From assembly GCF_040581485.1 (NCBI RefSeq), contig NC_090134.1, positions 16,607,501-16,671,500 of the forward strand: 64,000 nt of DNA, written 5' to 3'. This DNA comes from Linepithema humile (lineage: Eukaryota; Arthropoda; Insecta; Hymenoptera; Formicidae). Positions 25,765 through 39,875 of this stretch are shown here, one piece after another. Numbering within the stretch: the first letter of the stretch is position 1; each line of letters begins with the position of its first letter. The position numbers were made by a program, and so were the translations under genes. The notes under the pieces are model-generated. The model was not told the origin of the DNA, did no database searches, and saw only the letters and a program-made list of their open reading frames with translations.

Positions 25765-28700
25765 AATATCCTCTTTATTTCACGTTCCGACTATCGTCCT
25801 CGAAATCGCTGCGGTCGCGAATAGCGAACTTCGAACACGGATGTAACACCCGATCCATCCTCCCTAACTGCGAGCCAATATTATCTTTGATCCGACGTCG
25901 TCAACCGTGGTAGCGCTTGAGTATAGTTCAAATACCGAGAATTCCTCCTTACTGCGCCGAAGCAGACATATGATTACTTGCAATTGAATCAATGTAGTGT
26001 TCTGCGTTTATCCTAATCGCTAACGAAATATTTACATTTATTCTTTTATAAAACTTATAAATTTTTTAAACTAAAAATCGGAATTTTTATAAATCTTTTT
26101 CTTTGAATAATTCTGCATTATATTTTATGTACTCGAAATAATCTCAGTCGTTAATTTTGACACGCTATTCTAATAAAAGCTCGCAGTTTTTTTCTAACAT
26201 AGATTTATGATTCGTTCTAGGTGACGATTTATCCCTGTGCAACCGTGACTCCGACAAGGAGTGACTATCGAGGTACATGAAAGAAGGACATGAACTACTC
26301 GCAAGGTAAGGCAATTTTAAAATATTACGTTGTAAAATATAATATAGAAGCACCTGTACCTCCGGACTTGACAATTTTGCGAAGGAGAGAAAGATGGAAA
26401 GGAGAGGGAGAAGGGAGAGACGCGCGATATTTCCGTGTATCTATCGAATTCACCGAAGGTTTGTCCCCGTCCGATTTCCAGCCCAACCAAGTGAGCGGGA
26501 GGTGGTCTGAAACAGTTCGGAAATTCACTCAACTAATCAAATACCGCTAAAACCGCTAAACAAGTTAGGTTAGCAATCTACGTGCTCCGAATGGCAACTT
26601 CGAACTGCTGCGGCTACGAAGCGCGAAAACGCTCGCGACTGCTTCCGCAATCCGCACGCCATCTTCGCCCTCTCATCCACCTACATTCCTTAACGAGGGG
26701 AAACGACTCGATGCAGACGTGTACGGATCACCTAATCGACGGTCCAAATCTCGCGATTGCCGGTTTTGACTTTGTCCGTCGTGTCATTGTGCGGTCGATC
26801 AATACGCACGCGGCGTACTCTCTAATTTGGATGGAATCGAATCTCTTTAAAATCAGAAAATTACAATTGTAATGTTCTTAAAGACGCGAGAAGAATTTTT
26901 CAATATACTAATCGCACTTTACAATTTTGAATGTTGTGTTGCATCTTATATGATATTTGATTTTCAGAGTTAATAGAATCAATTATATGTAAAAGATACA
27001 AATAGTAAGTTGTTTGTCGAAATAAAAATTTTAAACACAAGACAGAGAATATAAATGTACACTATCTCAATTTTAAAAGTGTACGAAAATAATTTATTTA
27101 GTAGAACCGAAGTTAATTGCGCAATTTTTATTTCTCTTTGCAGTCGTTGTTCGCTTTCTACGCCGCGAGTCGAAACAATCGTAACTCCATGCGATCGTGC
27201 TTTTCGTAGTTACTCTTTTGTCGCGTAAGATCGCGCGATTATTATATCTTAATAATTATTGCGTGATTATATTTAATTATATTTTCGTGAGTGAGTGCCA
27301 TAAGAAAGCAGTCAATGAACCATTAAAAAGAGAAGGAAACATCGGGCAACGGCGGAGTTACTTAAGATTAAAACTGATTTATTATTTATTTATTAATTTT
27401 TTTTTGCGCCCTTCTTTCGCGACCTTATTGTCCTCATATTAGACATCGGACGTTATCTCGTATACTTTGCCCAATGAAAAAGACACATGGGGGATATGCT
27501 CGTAATATCTAAGGAGCTTTCTCCGTCATTCACATGCAAATGTATGCCGAGACGGTCATTAGATTCTCCACGGATGAGCGGACCCGGGCTGCTGCATCCT
27601 TTGTCCTTGCGACGCCTTCACCAGCATTTTCGTCTCGTTTGCTATTTTACGGAGAGATACCTTTCCGAATGAAGAAGAGCGTACAAATTAGTCGGATCGT
27701 TAGTGAAATCCATATTAACGAGACACGCCGGTTCTCCCTCAGTGGAAAACGCACTCTGGATCCCATGTTAATTCCAATCCCTCCCCCGTTTTCAGCGACG
27801 CACAAAGAGGAGAGTCGCAGCAGCGACAGCGTCCTGTATTCTTTTGTTGCGGTAATACTCTCCGCCAAACAAGCCGTGAATATTTTAAACATATTTCACA
27901 GAACGCATAAATACTGTCCGAAAGAATATTTCTGTTTCGTCGCGCGTGAGGAGAGCGGTGTACGCGACTGTCGTGAATGAGAAATGAAGACGGACCATCT
28001 GCATGTTTAAACATCGCACGAATATTAGGCGCAAACAAAGAGACTGATTGGCTGGTCGTAATTGAAACGCGCAAAAGAATAATAAAATAAGGTAAAGAAA
28101 TGCGAGACACGAGAAAAACAACGCATCACGACTTTACAATTTTTTCTCTCACGCGTCAAAAGATAGCACAATCGACGGTGAGCCTCGGATCGGTACGAGG
28201 TTTGCTACCCTCGTACAGGAATGGGGCGCCGCGATCGTAACTTCCTTTCGGGGGTTGAAAAGGAAATATAGGAAAGCGACACGCACGCAGTCGGCCGGCC
28301 GAAAATGCAGGGTAAATAATGAATTTAGCCCGTTTTAAAGAGGTTATTGACGGAATCCATTCCCAGTCGTAAACGCATGGCCGATCGAGCGAGAGAGGCG
28401 GGGATCGTTCGATCAATCCCGTTTCGCTCTCTCCTCACCCCCTTAACGTAATTACGAGTCTCGTTCTCCGTACGGTCAAAGAGGACTAAATATTTCCTCT
28501 CCGCAATACATCGCCTTTTCCTCGCTCGCGTCAAGCCGATATTTATTCAGGCGTTTGCCCGACGGCCGTTCATCGAACGAATATATCCGCCGTAAACCAA
28601 CGTTAGTGTCAAGAGTTATCGCGTAACATCGGTCCCGCAACGAATAGCACGTTTCGCGCGGGCTACCATTTCATCCAATTTGCAGCGCGCAGAGTGCATT

Positions 28701-29458
28701 GAATGGGGCTGCCTGCGTCGTAACGCCGCGACGTTATCGATGTAAATTCGTGGAGGAATTGTTCCGCGCGGGCCAAAGCGAGATTACGCACTTGTTCCTT
28801 GCGATAAATGGCTGTGATAGAAACGATCCGCTCTGCGCAACGTAATCGGACGAAATAAACTTGAAGCGCGCTAGTCAAGTTTTAGGAGAAAAATTGCAAA
28901 AATTCTGTGCGACACAAAAACTGAAGTAATCAAAGATTACTGGGAATTTTCTCGTATATTTATTTCGCTTGTTAACCGGACAACAATTGGGACAGTTTTC
29001 AAGAATCGTGTACCAAAGTTTTTGAAATTTTAACGCGACTATGAATTACTTCTTTCCCGACTGTCTGAAATATTGAGGATAATCCATCTTCGTCTTACGA
29101 ATTAATTCCTGATGCGGTGTCTCGGGGGAAGTGACGCGAGCCAGACGGCGAGAAAGAAATGCCGCCAGGAGTCCTCTTCATCCGCCAACCATCCGGCTTA
29201 TATATTGTAAATACCACGTAATCTGATGACCTCTCCTGGCGACGGTCCCTTCATTACCGGCGCGGGTGCCATTGTTCCGTACGTATAATTGAATTCCCAA
29301 GGCAGCCGCTCTGCCGCCAGCTAACCCTCATCCTCTCGACATCAGCGATCCGAGAGAACCGCCGATTCCACGTTGGAACTCTACGAGACCCTGATTTACC
29401 CCATTCAGTCGGGAATAATGCGATATCTCGTCCCCCGAAAGCCACGTCGAACCTCAGT

Positions 29459-29459
<1 letters not shown>

Positions 29460-29504
<45 letters not shown>
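29460..29504 (+). repeat. (GA)n array, about 22 units
   Basis: Uninterrupted GA dinucleotides followed by GGAGGGAGAGG purine sequence to about 29527. In insects GA arrays can be bound by GAGA-factor and CLAMP-type proteins; function here is not shown. Confidence 0.95.
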
Positions 29505-29507
<3 letters not shown>

Positions 29508-31289
29508 GGAGAGGATGAGAGGAGGGGGTCATTTTGGCAGAAACGGGTTAGTCTAAGCTCGTACACGATTCCGAATGTCCATCCGTTCGCATCGCCAAAG
29601 TCTTCCGCTCGTCTCCGCGAACGCGAATGTCGCTTTCCACTTTGAGCGCGCGAGCCAACAATGGATTCTATCGATGCACTCGGGAATAGTCGATAATTCG
29701 AAACTGAACGCGGAGCTCTGCTACATTGTATTCCGCGTAATTTCGGCTTCGAACGTGGATTGTCAGAATTGCTCTCTGAACCATACAAATTTAATACGAA
29801 CCCAGCTCGCAATGTACATAAGGTTCGCAATATGCTTGTATAGGTAGATCAATAAATAACGTAATTTTCGCAATGTGTACAAAACGTTTCAAATGTATCA
29901 TATTTTCTTAACGCGTGATTTTTAACTAATTTACATTGCATTTCCGCTTAACATTTTATTCACAATAATTTTATTCATAAATCTCTTTATTCATAAAATA
30001 CGATTGTATTCGCGTAATATCGTGTTATATGAGAAATTTCGCCGATGGCAGTTAATAATCGTTAAATTATTAAGTAGTCTTTTACATACCAGAACGATCG
30101 TGTCACTAGGGAATTATCCGATTTACTTATAGCACGCTAGAATATTTATATCCTCATTCGATTTCTAAGTGGCGACAATAAATTTGTCCGAATATCTCCC
30201 ATGTTAGAATTCTCATCTATATATATATTCCAAATATGCATACATCGCAATATGCAATAAATATTTGACTTTGATATTAACATATTAAAATTATCATCCA
30301 GCTCGGAGCACAACTTTTTAATCCAGTATTACATATTCACAAATATATACATCTCACATGCATAAAAGTAATAAATTGGAAAAAGAGATATTTTCTTTAA
30401 TACTTTATTTGCCAGAAAAATATTATTAAAAACTGAGAATTTTATTTTCCGTTTTATACCGATTGCATATGCGATTTTCAAATAGCTTGAATGATTAAAA
30501 AATAGAAGAAAAAAAAAACTCTACTTTATCCGGCGAAGATTGAAACGCCGTTCTTGTTACGAGAAATCCGTCATAATCAAGCCGCTGCTGCATTATAGTC
30601 GATCATATTCACAAATTAGACGATCGACCTTATCGTCATTTATCAGAGTGCGCCGACTGTCAGGCGGAGATGATAACAAAGCGTGTAACGTGTCTAACCG
30701 AAGCACGCCACGGACATTCACTAATCGTAAACGTCGGGAGGTCGTCGCGGCATTCAGAGACAGGATCACCTACGGCGTCCTGGCTGTTATGGTCTGTCGC
30801 GTCCATCCTTCCAGGACCCCGTTGGTGACCATGAATAACAATGTCGATAATGCGTTGACGCCGCCGTTGCGCGCTGCTGTCCGTAATTAACGCTCGCCAG
30901 ACGCCCGGGGTGGAAACTCGCTTTTTCTCCACGATGCATCTCCGTGTTACGGTGTGATCTAGACGTCCAGGATGCCTTTACGCTCATTTTACGACACCGA
31001 CGAGCCCTGCAGTGTCCCTCGTGTAAACGATTTCCTGCACGGCCGACTAACTTCGTGACGTATTCGTCCTGTTCTCTGCTTCGTTGTGGAAACACCACAG
31101 AAAATTTCGACTTAAATCAGGAGCTGTTATACGGCGCAAAGAGTAAAATAGCAAAATGACATCAAACGTATACGGAGCGCGCGCATTTAATTACCAGTTG
31201 TCGAAATTAAAATTGCATACGAAAATGTTTGTGAAAGTTTTGAATTCCTATTTTTATATTTCACGAGTCTATTTTAATATATTTTTCAA

Positions 31290-31335
31290 CTCTCTCTCTC
31301 TCTCTCTCTTTTCCTCTTTATTTCTTTCCCTCTCG
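31290..31335 (+). repeat. (CT)n array
   Basis: About ten CT units, then TTCCTCTTT-type pyrimidine sequence. Confidence 0.85.
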
Positions 31336-32460
31336 CAAAAAATATCTATTAAAGTTTACAACTAGGATAAATCATATTTCTCGCGTTTTTTATATTACCA
31401 ACGATTTTGCGATGGAACGCGGGCTTCTGTCAATACTCGGCTCCTCCACCGAGCTTGCATAGACCGTCTTTGTGCCGAAGACATGCACGTACGCATAGAC
31501 GTACCGTCCGCGACGGCGCTGGCGCTGCAGGTGCCCTGTCACGGTCATGATTGATGACCGACATTACGATTTGTCAATAACAATTGTCCCGGGCATAACC
31601 GGCCCGCGTAAACTGCAACTGATAGCTAACATCGATTGTCCACGTCGACGTAACTGTCCGCCACCCGGAGTGACCCATAACGCATCCGCACCAAAAATCT
31701 GCCGCGGACAGCCGGGCGCGAAAACGGATTCGTCCCGGCAACGTTGTCGCGGCTGGTACGCGACGTCCATGCGAACACACGCGGCCGATCATTTTGCAGC
31801 ACTGCCAATTTTTGTGTATTTTTCCTCGTGTACTCTCGTTTTTTTTTTTCCTTTTTTTTTTATTTTTAACAATCGAGGGTCAATCCGCGCGTCAACTCGC
31901 CCGCCGTTCAACTACGGCGGAAACGAAAGCTATTGTTCCGTTGGGAAATAACGGGGCTTTTTGTTCATCGCGAAGTGTCTCCCCAATAGACTGACGTTTA
32001 ACATACATAATTAAAAATTACTCCGGCGACACGTTATTTTGCCGTGGCCATTGTTGGCGCGATAGAATTTTGGCAAGACATTAATATTGTGTTTAATATT
32101 AGAATGTGGTGTGATCGAAGGCAAACGGTTTGCGCAGAAACGCATAATCGACAGCGTGAAAATTATAGGAACAGATGACTGATTCGTAATGTCGGTGTTA
32201 CTCCGCGATCGCCCCTCGCACGCACCTCGAGCGCGGAAAATCCCGTGAGATTTTTTCCTCGGCCACTCGACCGCCCTCGCTCTCTCAACGAGTAGAAGGA
32301 AGTGGATGTAGGAAATTCAATTTGATCGCCGACACGATTTTCGATTGGCAGACAGCTCGAGAACACGTGTGTGTCTGCGAAGCGCGACGAAGGAGAGAGA
32401 GAAAATGAACGGGACCGAGTCTGTAACGAGTCGCATTGTGCGACTGAGGAGATCTTTCTC

Positions 32461-32515
32461 ATCTCCCTCTTATCTCTCTCTCTCTCCCTCTCTCTTTCCC
32501 TCTTTCTCTTGCTTT
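32461..32515 (+). repeat. (CT)n-rich imperfect array
   Basis: CT units with CCCT and TTTC interruptions. Confidence 0.8.
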
Positions 32516-35500
32516 CGTTTTATTTTCCGTGGTGGATTTATCGTCTGTTCGTTCGCGGATATACGCGGCCAAGGCGAGCCCCGAGAAGAAACGGTCAGTG
32601 TCCCTCCGAACGCTATTTTTCTTTCTCTGTTTGATTCGTAGGCGTTTAGAAGACTTATGCGTGCTCGAATCCCTTGCTTTTTATCATTATAGTATTGCGG
32701 TGATTTATGGAGCATTAAAAATCGGGAGACAACGGAAAGAAGAAAAATAGAACCGAGGGATTGATGCGTCTGCGCGTGTGTAAGCTGTACCTCAGAGTTC
32801 GGCAGTGTCTAACATTTAATTTACGCGCAAGGAAAATTTGTACATTGATATTTATTGTTGCATAACTCGCGCAAAATTGCGGCAAATATTTGCCCTCGAG
32901 CGCACGGCGCGCTTATATTTCGAACCCGTTCTGAAATCCACTCGTTACTTGAATGCAAACATTGTGTAGAAGCAGATTGACTGTGGCTGGTCGGCTGGCT
33001 GGCACATGGCGAGGAAAAAAAATACGTTCCGAGTAAAAGCTGTTGCGGTTGAACGGGTACTTCTTCCTCGGAGTCCGTCCCGATTCTTCGGGCGTTGTGA
33101 GCGTTTAAAACGACGACGGTTCCTGCGAAGGCCGCGATTCCGTACGTCGGTCGGAGCGAAACGGACAGACAACGTAGGAGAACGCTGTATCTGGAGGTTA
33201 ACGTTCACCAGACGCTGAAGAGGCCCCCCGAGTACCGGAGGCGTGCTCGAGAGCCTCTATTGAATTAACTCCATTCACCAAATTGCTCTCGCATTATGCC
33301 GGATCACGCCTGAGCTAACGTCCTGCGCGCCACTACGGCGCACAATCTCTCTGTCACAAGCGCCGTCGTCTGAGACGAGCACGTCGTCGTTGACGATTGA
33401 GATTCGCGTTCCGCTCGGCGGTAATACGCGCGCGTGCACTTCTCTTTGTGACTCATCCGAGCCACTCGGTTTTCTTCGTCGGCGCTCCGTCCTCTAAACG
33501 CCGCTCTCGAGATTCGGCTCAGCCATCGTGTTCGACTCGTTATCGGCAAGAATATCGAAATATCGGAAAATTTAATTGTAACCGTATTGGATTTCCAGCG
33601 AGGGAAGACGATAACGTTGATTGTTTAAGAGAAGTAAAGACAACGCGCGCTCATCGTCCCTTTTGTTGACTGTAAGTGATCCACTCGTTGCCCCACTTGG
33701 CAAGAATCGACAAATAACTGCGATAGTATCGATTGTTAGTAAAAATATTAATTGGTCGCGTTCGAAACGAGAGCGTTCTCATTTCAGTCGCGCGCAAGAA
33801 CGTTCGGCGGCGAATCTTCTTTCGCAAAATAATCTCATTGTTCTTCCCTTTGCCTCGCGAATAGCATCTTTGGGATGCTACTGCTGAAAGAGTTTCCGCG
33901 AAATACTGCCGTGTCGGGCGAAAGAATCCTTTGAGGGCTTTCACGACGAACACTGACGAGAAGTTAGTGTTATTACCGTCATTGAGGGTGGCCAGAAGCG
34001 TCCCTTATATACAACCCTTAATTTACCCGAAAGCCTCGTCCGGCAATTCCCCGCGAATTTAGAGCGGCTTGTCCTAAAACTTACGGTCACGTTTCAAGCG
34101 CTGCGAATCTTTTCTCTTCTCTTTGCCGAAACGGGTATCATAACAGGTAACGGCGTCCTTATCGGCGTAATAGTCGGCGTTACGCGCCGGAATACAATGC
34201 TCCTTCCTACGCGGTTGTCGTATAATTTCTACACCGTCAACGGTTACGTAAATTTCAATAAAGTCATCGAAAAGACTCGTTAAAAACGTGCGTAATTTGT
34301 TAGGCAGCAAGCGTATATGAATCTTATATTTATCTGTCGGTTCGTAAATAGCGCGCAGTTAAGGTTCGTAATGAAATCTAAATGGCGAATGCGCCAGAGG
34401 CAATAGCGATTGCAACGGTAGCGGCGACCGCTCGGCAGGTTACGAGGGCTCTTATCGGGCGCATGCCCTGAGTGCAGGTGACTAATCCATCCTTTCTGCC
34501 CGCTCACTGGTGCAGCAACGCGCCCTGCGGGGTCAAAGATTAATCTTCCATAGCGAATAAAGTCAAAAACGAATATAATTAACGGACGTAATTAGGCGGA
34601 TAATACAGTGCTTTTTTTTTTACCAAAAAAGAGATCAAAGAGAATATGTTTGTAAAATTGCGTGACATGTTTAAAAGGAATAAAGTATATCGATAATTAA
34701 TATCTTTAATAAATTTTACGTAATAAAAATAATGACATGCACGTAATTGAATAATATTTATAATAATATAATTATATTCGAAAAAAGGTTGAATTAGATA
34801 AATGTCTCTCGTGCGTTTTTCATTTTCTCTTTTTCTTATTTGAAATTTTACCGATTCTATACGCTTTCTCTGGTTGTTACGCCAGTGTGACTTTAGCACT
34901 CATTACACTCTGGCAACCGCTGCCTTAATTTCTCTTTGCCACGTACCCTTTCTCGCGGAAGCCGACCTTTCTGGCCGCTTGACCATTATTTACACCTCGC
35001 CCTTCCTTCCTCAAGCTCGATTGTATCCCTTGAGCAAATAAATGATCTCGTGATTTTTAATTGGACCTAACCGCAGAATTGGGAGGCTGCAGATAATAAA
35101 TGACTAGCTGAACGAATTAGGCCGCGACACAAAGTTAATGAGAACGATTTATTTTACGAAATCAACATCTGTTATATTTAAAGGCTGTTATTATAAGTAC
35201 TAAAACAGTATCATAAAAATAATTGATTATACGAATATAAGTATATTTATTTTTCTGATAATAAGAATCGCGTAATGTAGCAGCGGCGGGAGGAAATATT
35301 AAGTGAAGACATCAGGCGTGTGCATAAGGAAGCATTATTCCGTTTGATACGCGTGTCTAGGTCGTTAAATTTTCATGTGGACGCGTCCGGAACTATTCAC
35401 ATAAGATCTCCGCGTAAAACGCGCTCGTAATTCGCATTTTTTACAATCTGCCAATGGAACTATTCAAAGTGCATTTGGCGATGCTCCCCACGTGTCTGAA

Positions 35501-36363
35501 TCATCGCAATAAAATCGAACGTGACGGGGCTGCGGCGCCGTGGCCTCCGCATGACGCGCGCGTCTGGATGGATACGTTACGGCGACGGCACCTCCTGCCT
35601 CTTAGTGCCAAAGGGGTTCGCATGAGTAGTTCGATCGAGCCAACTGTGGCGGTCGGGTCAATGAGGAATGTTAAATGTACATCTCGCACAATCACGCCAC
35701 ACCGAGCAAGAAGTCCGACCCAGTTTCGGGCGATCGGTTGGCAGGAGTGTGCTTTGTGTGCGCGACGCCGCGCGTTCGTGTGGATCTGCAATGATACGGG
35801 AGAAACAGGAAACTCCGTTCGCACACACGTAACGTGAAAACGCAACCGGAGTCTCATGCCTCACTCCATCCCCCAGCAGTATTCCACTGTACTTACGAAC
35901 ACGCTAATTACCCAAAGGAATTTGCGCCGACGTTCGTTCCTTCCGCGTATCTAAAGACCCTCTTTAAGCGTTATCAGCCTTCGTGAATTTAGTAGCCGTA
36001 TTCCGCGCGAGCAGCAGGCTCTATCACGGCGTTAACGCGGCAATAAAAAGAGGACGCGTTATCGCGGCTGTGATTAAAATTTCGAGGATCTTGCGATCGC
36101 GAATACATGAAATGAATCTTATTGAATTAAGGGAACAAAATGTACCCAATAAATCGATTACCGATTCCTTCCTTCTTCTTTCGTCTTTTGCATTATAGAA
36201 GTAACATCGTAATTTGTGTTTTACAGAGATAAGAAAACCGATGTGCAAAAGTTGCTCCTATCTAAATAGAGATTAAGGAAATGATAATTATTTATCGCAG
36301 CATTTCAGTTTTCGATATTGAATTTCTTTTGGCGAATTAAAATAGACATTAAATTTTCTATTG

Positions 36364-36380
36364 TTTTTTTTTTTTTTTTT
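36364..36380 (+). repeat. Poly-T run of 17
   Basis: Homopolymer within an AT-rich island. Confidence 0.85.
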
Positions 36381-37024
36381 AGTTTATATTAAAAAATATA
36401 AAACGTGTCTTCAACGATAGTTTAACGCAAACAATTTTTGAGTAAATAAAAAAGTGATATTTTGCAAGAAATACAACAGATATTTTGGTTTATTCATTAA
36501 AAGCATTTATTTGTTCAGATTCCGACGAGCATACACGTTGATGTAAATATAAAATTTGTTATAAATTTTATTTGGATCGATATTCTGACACAGAATCCAT
36601 AAAGCCGATTAACGTTCGATGGCCGATTGGCCGCGCGCGGCGCACGCAGTTCCTGTTTCTCGTTTTGGCAATTTAAATTTCCAACGGAACTGGATACAAT
36701 AAAGACAGTGAATTGGCGCAGATTGCAACCGTTTACCAAGCACAAATTACGAAAGACAAATCAGGCTGATCGCAAATCTCTCGTTCATTATTTACTCGGC
36801 GATTTTCCAAATGAACCAGTCCAAACCGATCTCTACAAAAGCATTTCGTTCGAGTCTGCATCGATAATGACACTTTGGTTTCGCTGCGTCAACTACGATT
36901 AATTGATTCGTGCTAGTCGAGCCATCTATTATCGCCGCAGATGCACGCACGCGGATTTGTTGTAAATTGGGTCACGTTTGGCACCAAACTGCGCGATTTA
37001 ATTATGCAGACGAAGAGAGGAAGA

Positions 37025-37055
<31 letters not shown>

Positions 37056-37071
37056 AGCGAGAAAGAGACAG
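37025..37071 (+). repeat. (GT)n(GA)n compound microsatellite
   Basis: Four GT units are followed by about eleven GA units and degenerate GAAA/GACA repeats. Confidence 0.85.
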
Positions 37072-37938
37072 AAAGCTCGATCAAAAGTTAAACTATTGCA
37101 GTTCGGTTTATAAGTTCTATTTGCTTTAAACCGATTATCAAGAGGAAATCCTATGTAGAATGCGTGTTTTGCATTGATGGATCGCAAGTCCAATAGATTT
37201 TACACTATTCACTGATGTAAATTGATTAAATTAAATATTTGGCAATATCTATAACAATCCGCTTTGAAAACATCAGATTTCTAATACTTGCGATTTTGTA
37301 GGTACATGTTACACGTCACTTTTACCGCGTGATTTATTCTCGAAATTGTATAATTCATACGTACGTTCCATAACGTTGAGTGCAGCACGAATAATAATAT
37401 CGAACGAATCAACATTCAGAATTGGCGTATATTACGTTTCGTCGATACGCGATCTCTCCGCGATATTTTTTGCGACATTTTACAAGCGCATATATGAACT
37501 AGCTACAACGCACGACTGTCGTATATTTCGACGGAATCGCTTTCCCAAACAGCGAGAAATAAACGAGCCCGCTGCCAGTTTATGCAGCTTTTAATCGCGA
37601 GGAGCACAAAAGCGACGCCGCGAGATATATCGGCGCCGACGGATGCGCGTATGCGGGGGTATAATGTGGACTTTGCCACGCGTATAAAACACGACGTACC
37701 ACCTTACGTAAGCCGCGATGCATCATCGCGTCGAGAAATCGATAGCCGCTGGGAATCCGGCGCGATTTCTCGCGGCGGGCGCGCCGGCAATCGCGAGCAG
37801 ATTGCTCGCTGTTTACCGACAGCGAGACAATTCAATTTCACGCCCGCGGATTACATCGCTCCCTTAACTTCCCGACGTTCGTTTCCGCCTTTTAGGCGGA
37901 GAATCGAGGAGAGACGTGTGATAGAGAGAAGAAGAAAG

Positions 37939-37964
37939 AAAAAAAAAAAAAAAAAAAAAAAAAA
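37939..37964 (+). repeat. Poly-A run of 26
   Basis: Preceded by a GA/GAA purine stretch, not by a gene-like body or target duplication, so it is more likely microsatellite expansion than a retroposed poly(A) tail. Confidence 0.85.
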
Positions 37965-38321
37965 TAGAAAACCGAAGATGACGCGAGGTTTTCCACTGAC
38001 CTAAATCCGCACATCTCCGAGTCGCTGCCGCATGACTAAGGCGCGGGAAGAGACCGGGCCGAGTGTACGCCGGTACACTCCGGCAATCTGCATATCGATT
38101 TTCCCGGGAAAATGCGTTATTCATGGGAAACGGAGTCGTACGTCGCGGAAACAGAGGGTGATCCGCGCGATCGCGATACGCCCAAGCCCATTTGAATCGA
38201 GAGTCGACTGCGACACGCCATCTTCTCCCGACGGAGGAAGTTAAAAAGGAAAAGAAACTGACGGAAAGGAAGGGGGAGCAAGGGGAAGTCGGGGAGATCG
38301 GAGTAGGCTATACGGTATTAC

Positions 38322-38372
38322 GGGGGTGACAGGGGAGGGGGGGAGGGGGGGAGGGGGGAGGGGAGGGACAGG
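38322..38372 (+). repeat. G-rich tract, strong G-quadruplex candidate
   Basis: At least seven G runs of four or more, separated by single A or short TGACA spacers, occur within about 50 bases. The pattern satisfies the usual four-run quadruplex rule several times over. It sits between a purine-rich stretch (38240-38300) and ordinary sequence. Confidence 0.8.
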
Positions 38373-38734
38373 AGGAGTAGTGAGGTTCTGCTAAGTCGTC
38401 GCTGATTTCTTTGCGTTGTCTGAAAAAGATGTCGGCTGAGATATGTCGTACGATCCATCTTGTCGACGGCGATACTCCGAGTATCGAACACACGCTCTCG
38501 CTTGTATACCTCTGTGATATATGTTCGTGATAAAACATCGGCGAGCGTTTCGCGCGACGATGGTAATAGTAAAAATAATTCAAAGAGGCTGCGACATGCT
38601 TTTCCGCTGACTTTAATTATCGCGAATGCATTAACATTCAACAAGCGCGCGAATTACCGAATCTTTTCACCGGCAGAAGCCATTCATCCCCTTTCGCGGT
38701 TTTCATCGAGAGATGTGAAAGGCAGCCCCGTCAC

Positions 38735-38742
38735 TGACGTCA
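38735..38742. promoter_or_regulatory. Perfect CRE-type palindrome
   Basis: TGACGTCA in a CpG-rich block (38.64-39.0 kb) that otherwise shows no feature. Confidence 0.2.
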
Positions 38743-39154
38743 TACGCTACCGTGGAAATAAAAGAGTCCCGGCGGCCGCTCGCGGCAAGTTTGCGCAAAG
38801 CGTGACGGGCCGTTCGGTCTGAATGCGCTTATTATAAGCATCATTTGTTATCTCTTTAAAAATAGCAGCGCGCCGGCCGGTGCGGCGACGTCGACGGTGA
38901 GCGGATGCTGCATGCCGCGGGACGATTTATCAGTGCGCTTGGAGACGGGGTCAGTCATCGCGTCCACGCGGGCTCACTCGCACGCGTGCGGACTATAGTT
39001 ACAGTTAAATTCCGCGGCTTCATCTGAATATAGAATCTTTTGCGCCATACATGACTTGTACACTCGCAGCGTGCCTCTCTGTTCTCTGTGTGAATCACCT
39101 GTCTCTTGCTCTCAGTGCTCGTCCAGATAACAACCTAGATGAAATTTCATTTGC

Positions 39155-39157
<3 letters not shown>

Positions 39158-39216
<59 letters not shown>
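39158..39216 (+). repeat. (GA)n array, about 29 units
   Basis: The longest dinucleotide array of the window, with a single AA interruption at about 39201. Confidence 0.95.
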
Positions 39217-39217
<1 letters not shown>

Positions 39218-39803
39218 TTGTGTGGGAGGGATGTACGGACGAATGAGATTACTTCGCTTTTGCTGCCGTCGACAGAGCTCGGGAGGGAAAATGAGTTTTT
39301 GATTCGCCGGCACGGCCGATCAAGCGACACTGAAATATTAAATTTACGCGTATGAGACGCTTAGCGCGCTAGATTAAGTGGATAGAATAAACGACGCTAC
39401 TGGGAGCCACGCACATAGCGGTTAATATAAAATATTGTATGTTATAAAAAAATTTTTTGAAACGAAGAATAATATAATTACAAGTGTTCGTTGAGATGAA
39501 TTCGAAATACGAGAAATAAAGTCTAGATTTTTATGTATATTTATTTTTAGTTGTATTCAGGTATAAATAGTCAAAAGTATAAGACAGGATAATTATTGTC
39601 ATTGTTGTGTGATCAAAGTATAAATATGTTTATCGTTGAAATTTTAATGCAAACTTCTGCAATAGCTGGTTTTATCAAACCACCAATACGATAAAAAGGA
39701 TATTCTATTCACAGTAATTTTATTACTTTTATTATTATCTATTTTTACATATTTCTGCAAAAGTGTACTTTTATATAAATTCGATATCTTGTAATGTCGT
39801 ATT

Positions 39804-39875
39804 GTTTCACGACTTTGTGACAGAAATATTTTTATTCGATTTCACGGTTGAAATGATTTCGCAAAGTCATGAATC
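39804..39875. repeat. 72-nt imperfect hairpin
   Basis: The arms around TTCACGACTTTGTGA (from 39806) and TCGCAAAGTCATGAA (to 39873) pair over about 17 positions with one or two mismatches and a G-U pair, then loosen towards a loop of roughly 20 bases. The size is compatible with a microRNA precursor, but neither arm matches an insect microRNA I know. It is reported only as a structure. Confidence 0.35.

Larger units (their letters stand above)
25600..31100. other. Non-coding, CpG blocks with one long AT island
   Basis: CpG-rich at 25590-25920, 27480-28870, 29100-29760 and 30540-31100; AT-rich at 25980-26180, 26870-27120 and 29840-30530. Two GTTAGGTTAG-like words near 26566 do not form a telomeric array. 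Nothing gene-like recognised. Confidence 0.55.
31100..36200. other. Non-coding, mixed
   Basis: CpG-rich at 31380-31800, 32160-33600 and 35400-35870; AT-rich at 34560-34860 and 35140-35290. A perfect 14-bp palindrome GGCAAATATTTGCC lies at 32881-32894. T-rich runs at 31839-31861. No exon supported. Confidence 0.55.

Noticed and set aside
26560..26580. GTTAGGTTAG as an insect telomere repeat
   Set aside because: Only two partial units; no TTAGG array.
35517..35560. Ala-Pro-Trp-Pro-Pro peptide resembling a mariner transposase motif
   Set aside because: Only a few residues match; the following residues do not continue the motif, and no inverted termini or other transposase parts are nearby.
37900..37990. 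26-A run as a retrotransposon poly(A) tail
   Set aside because: Preceded by purine microsatellite rather than element sequence; no flanking duplication.
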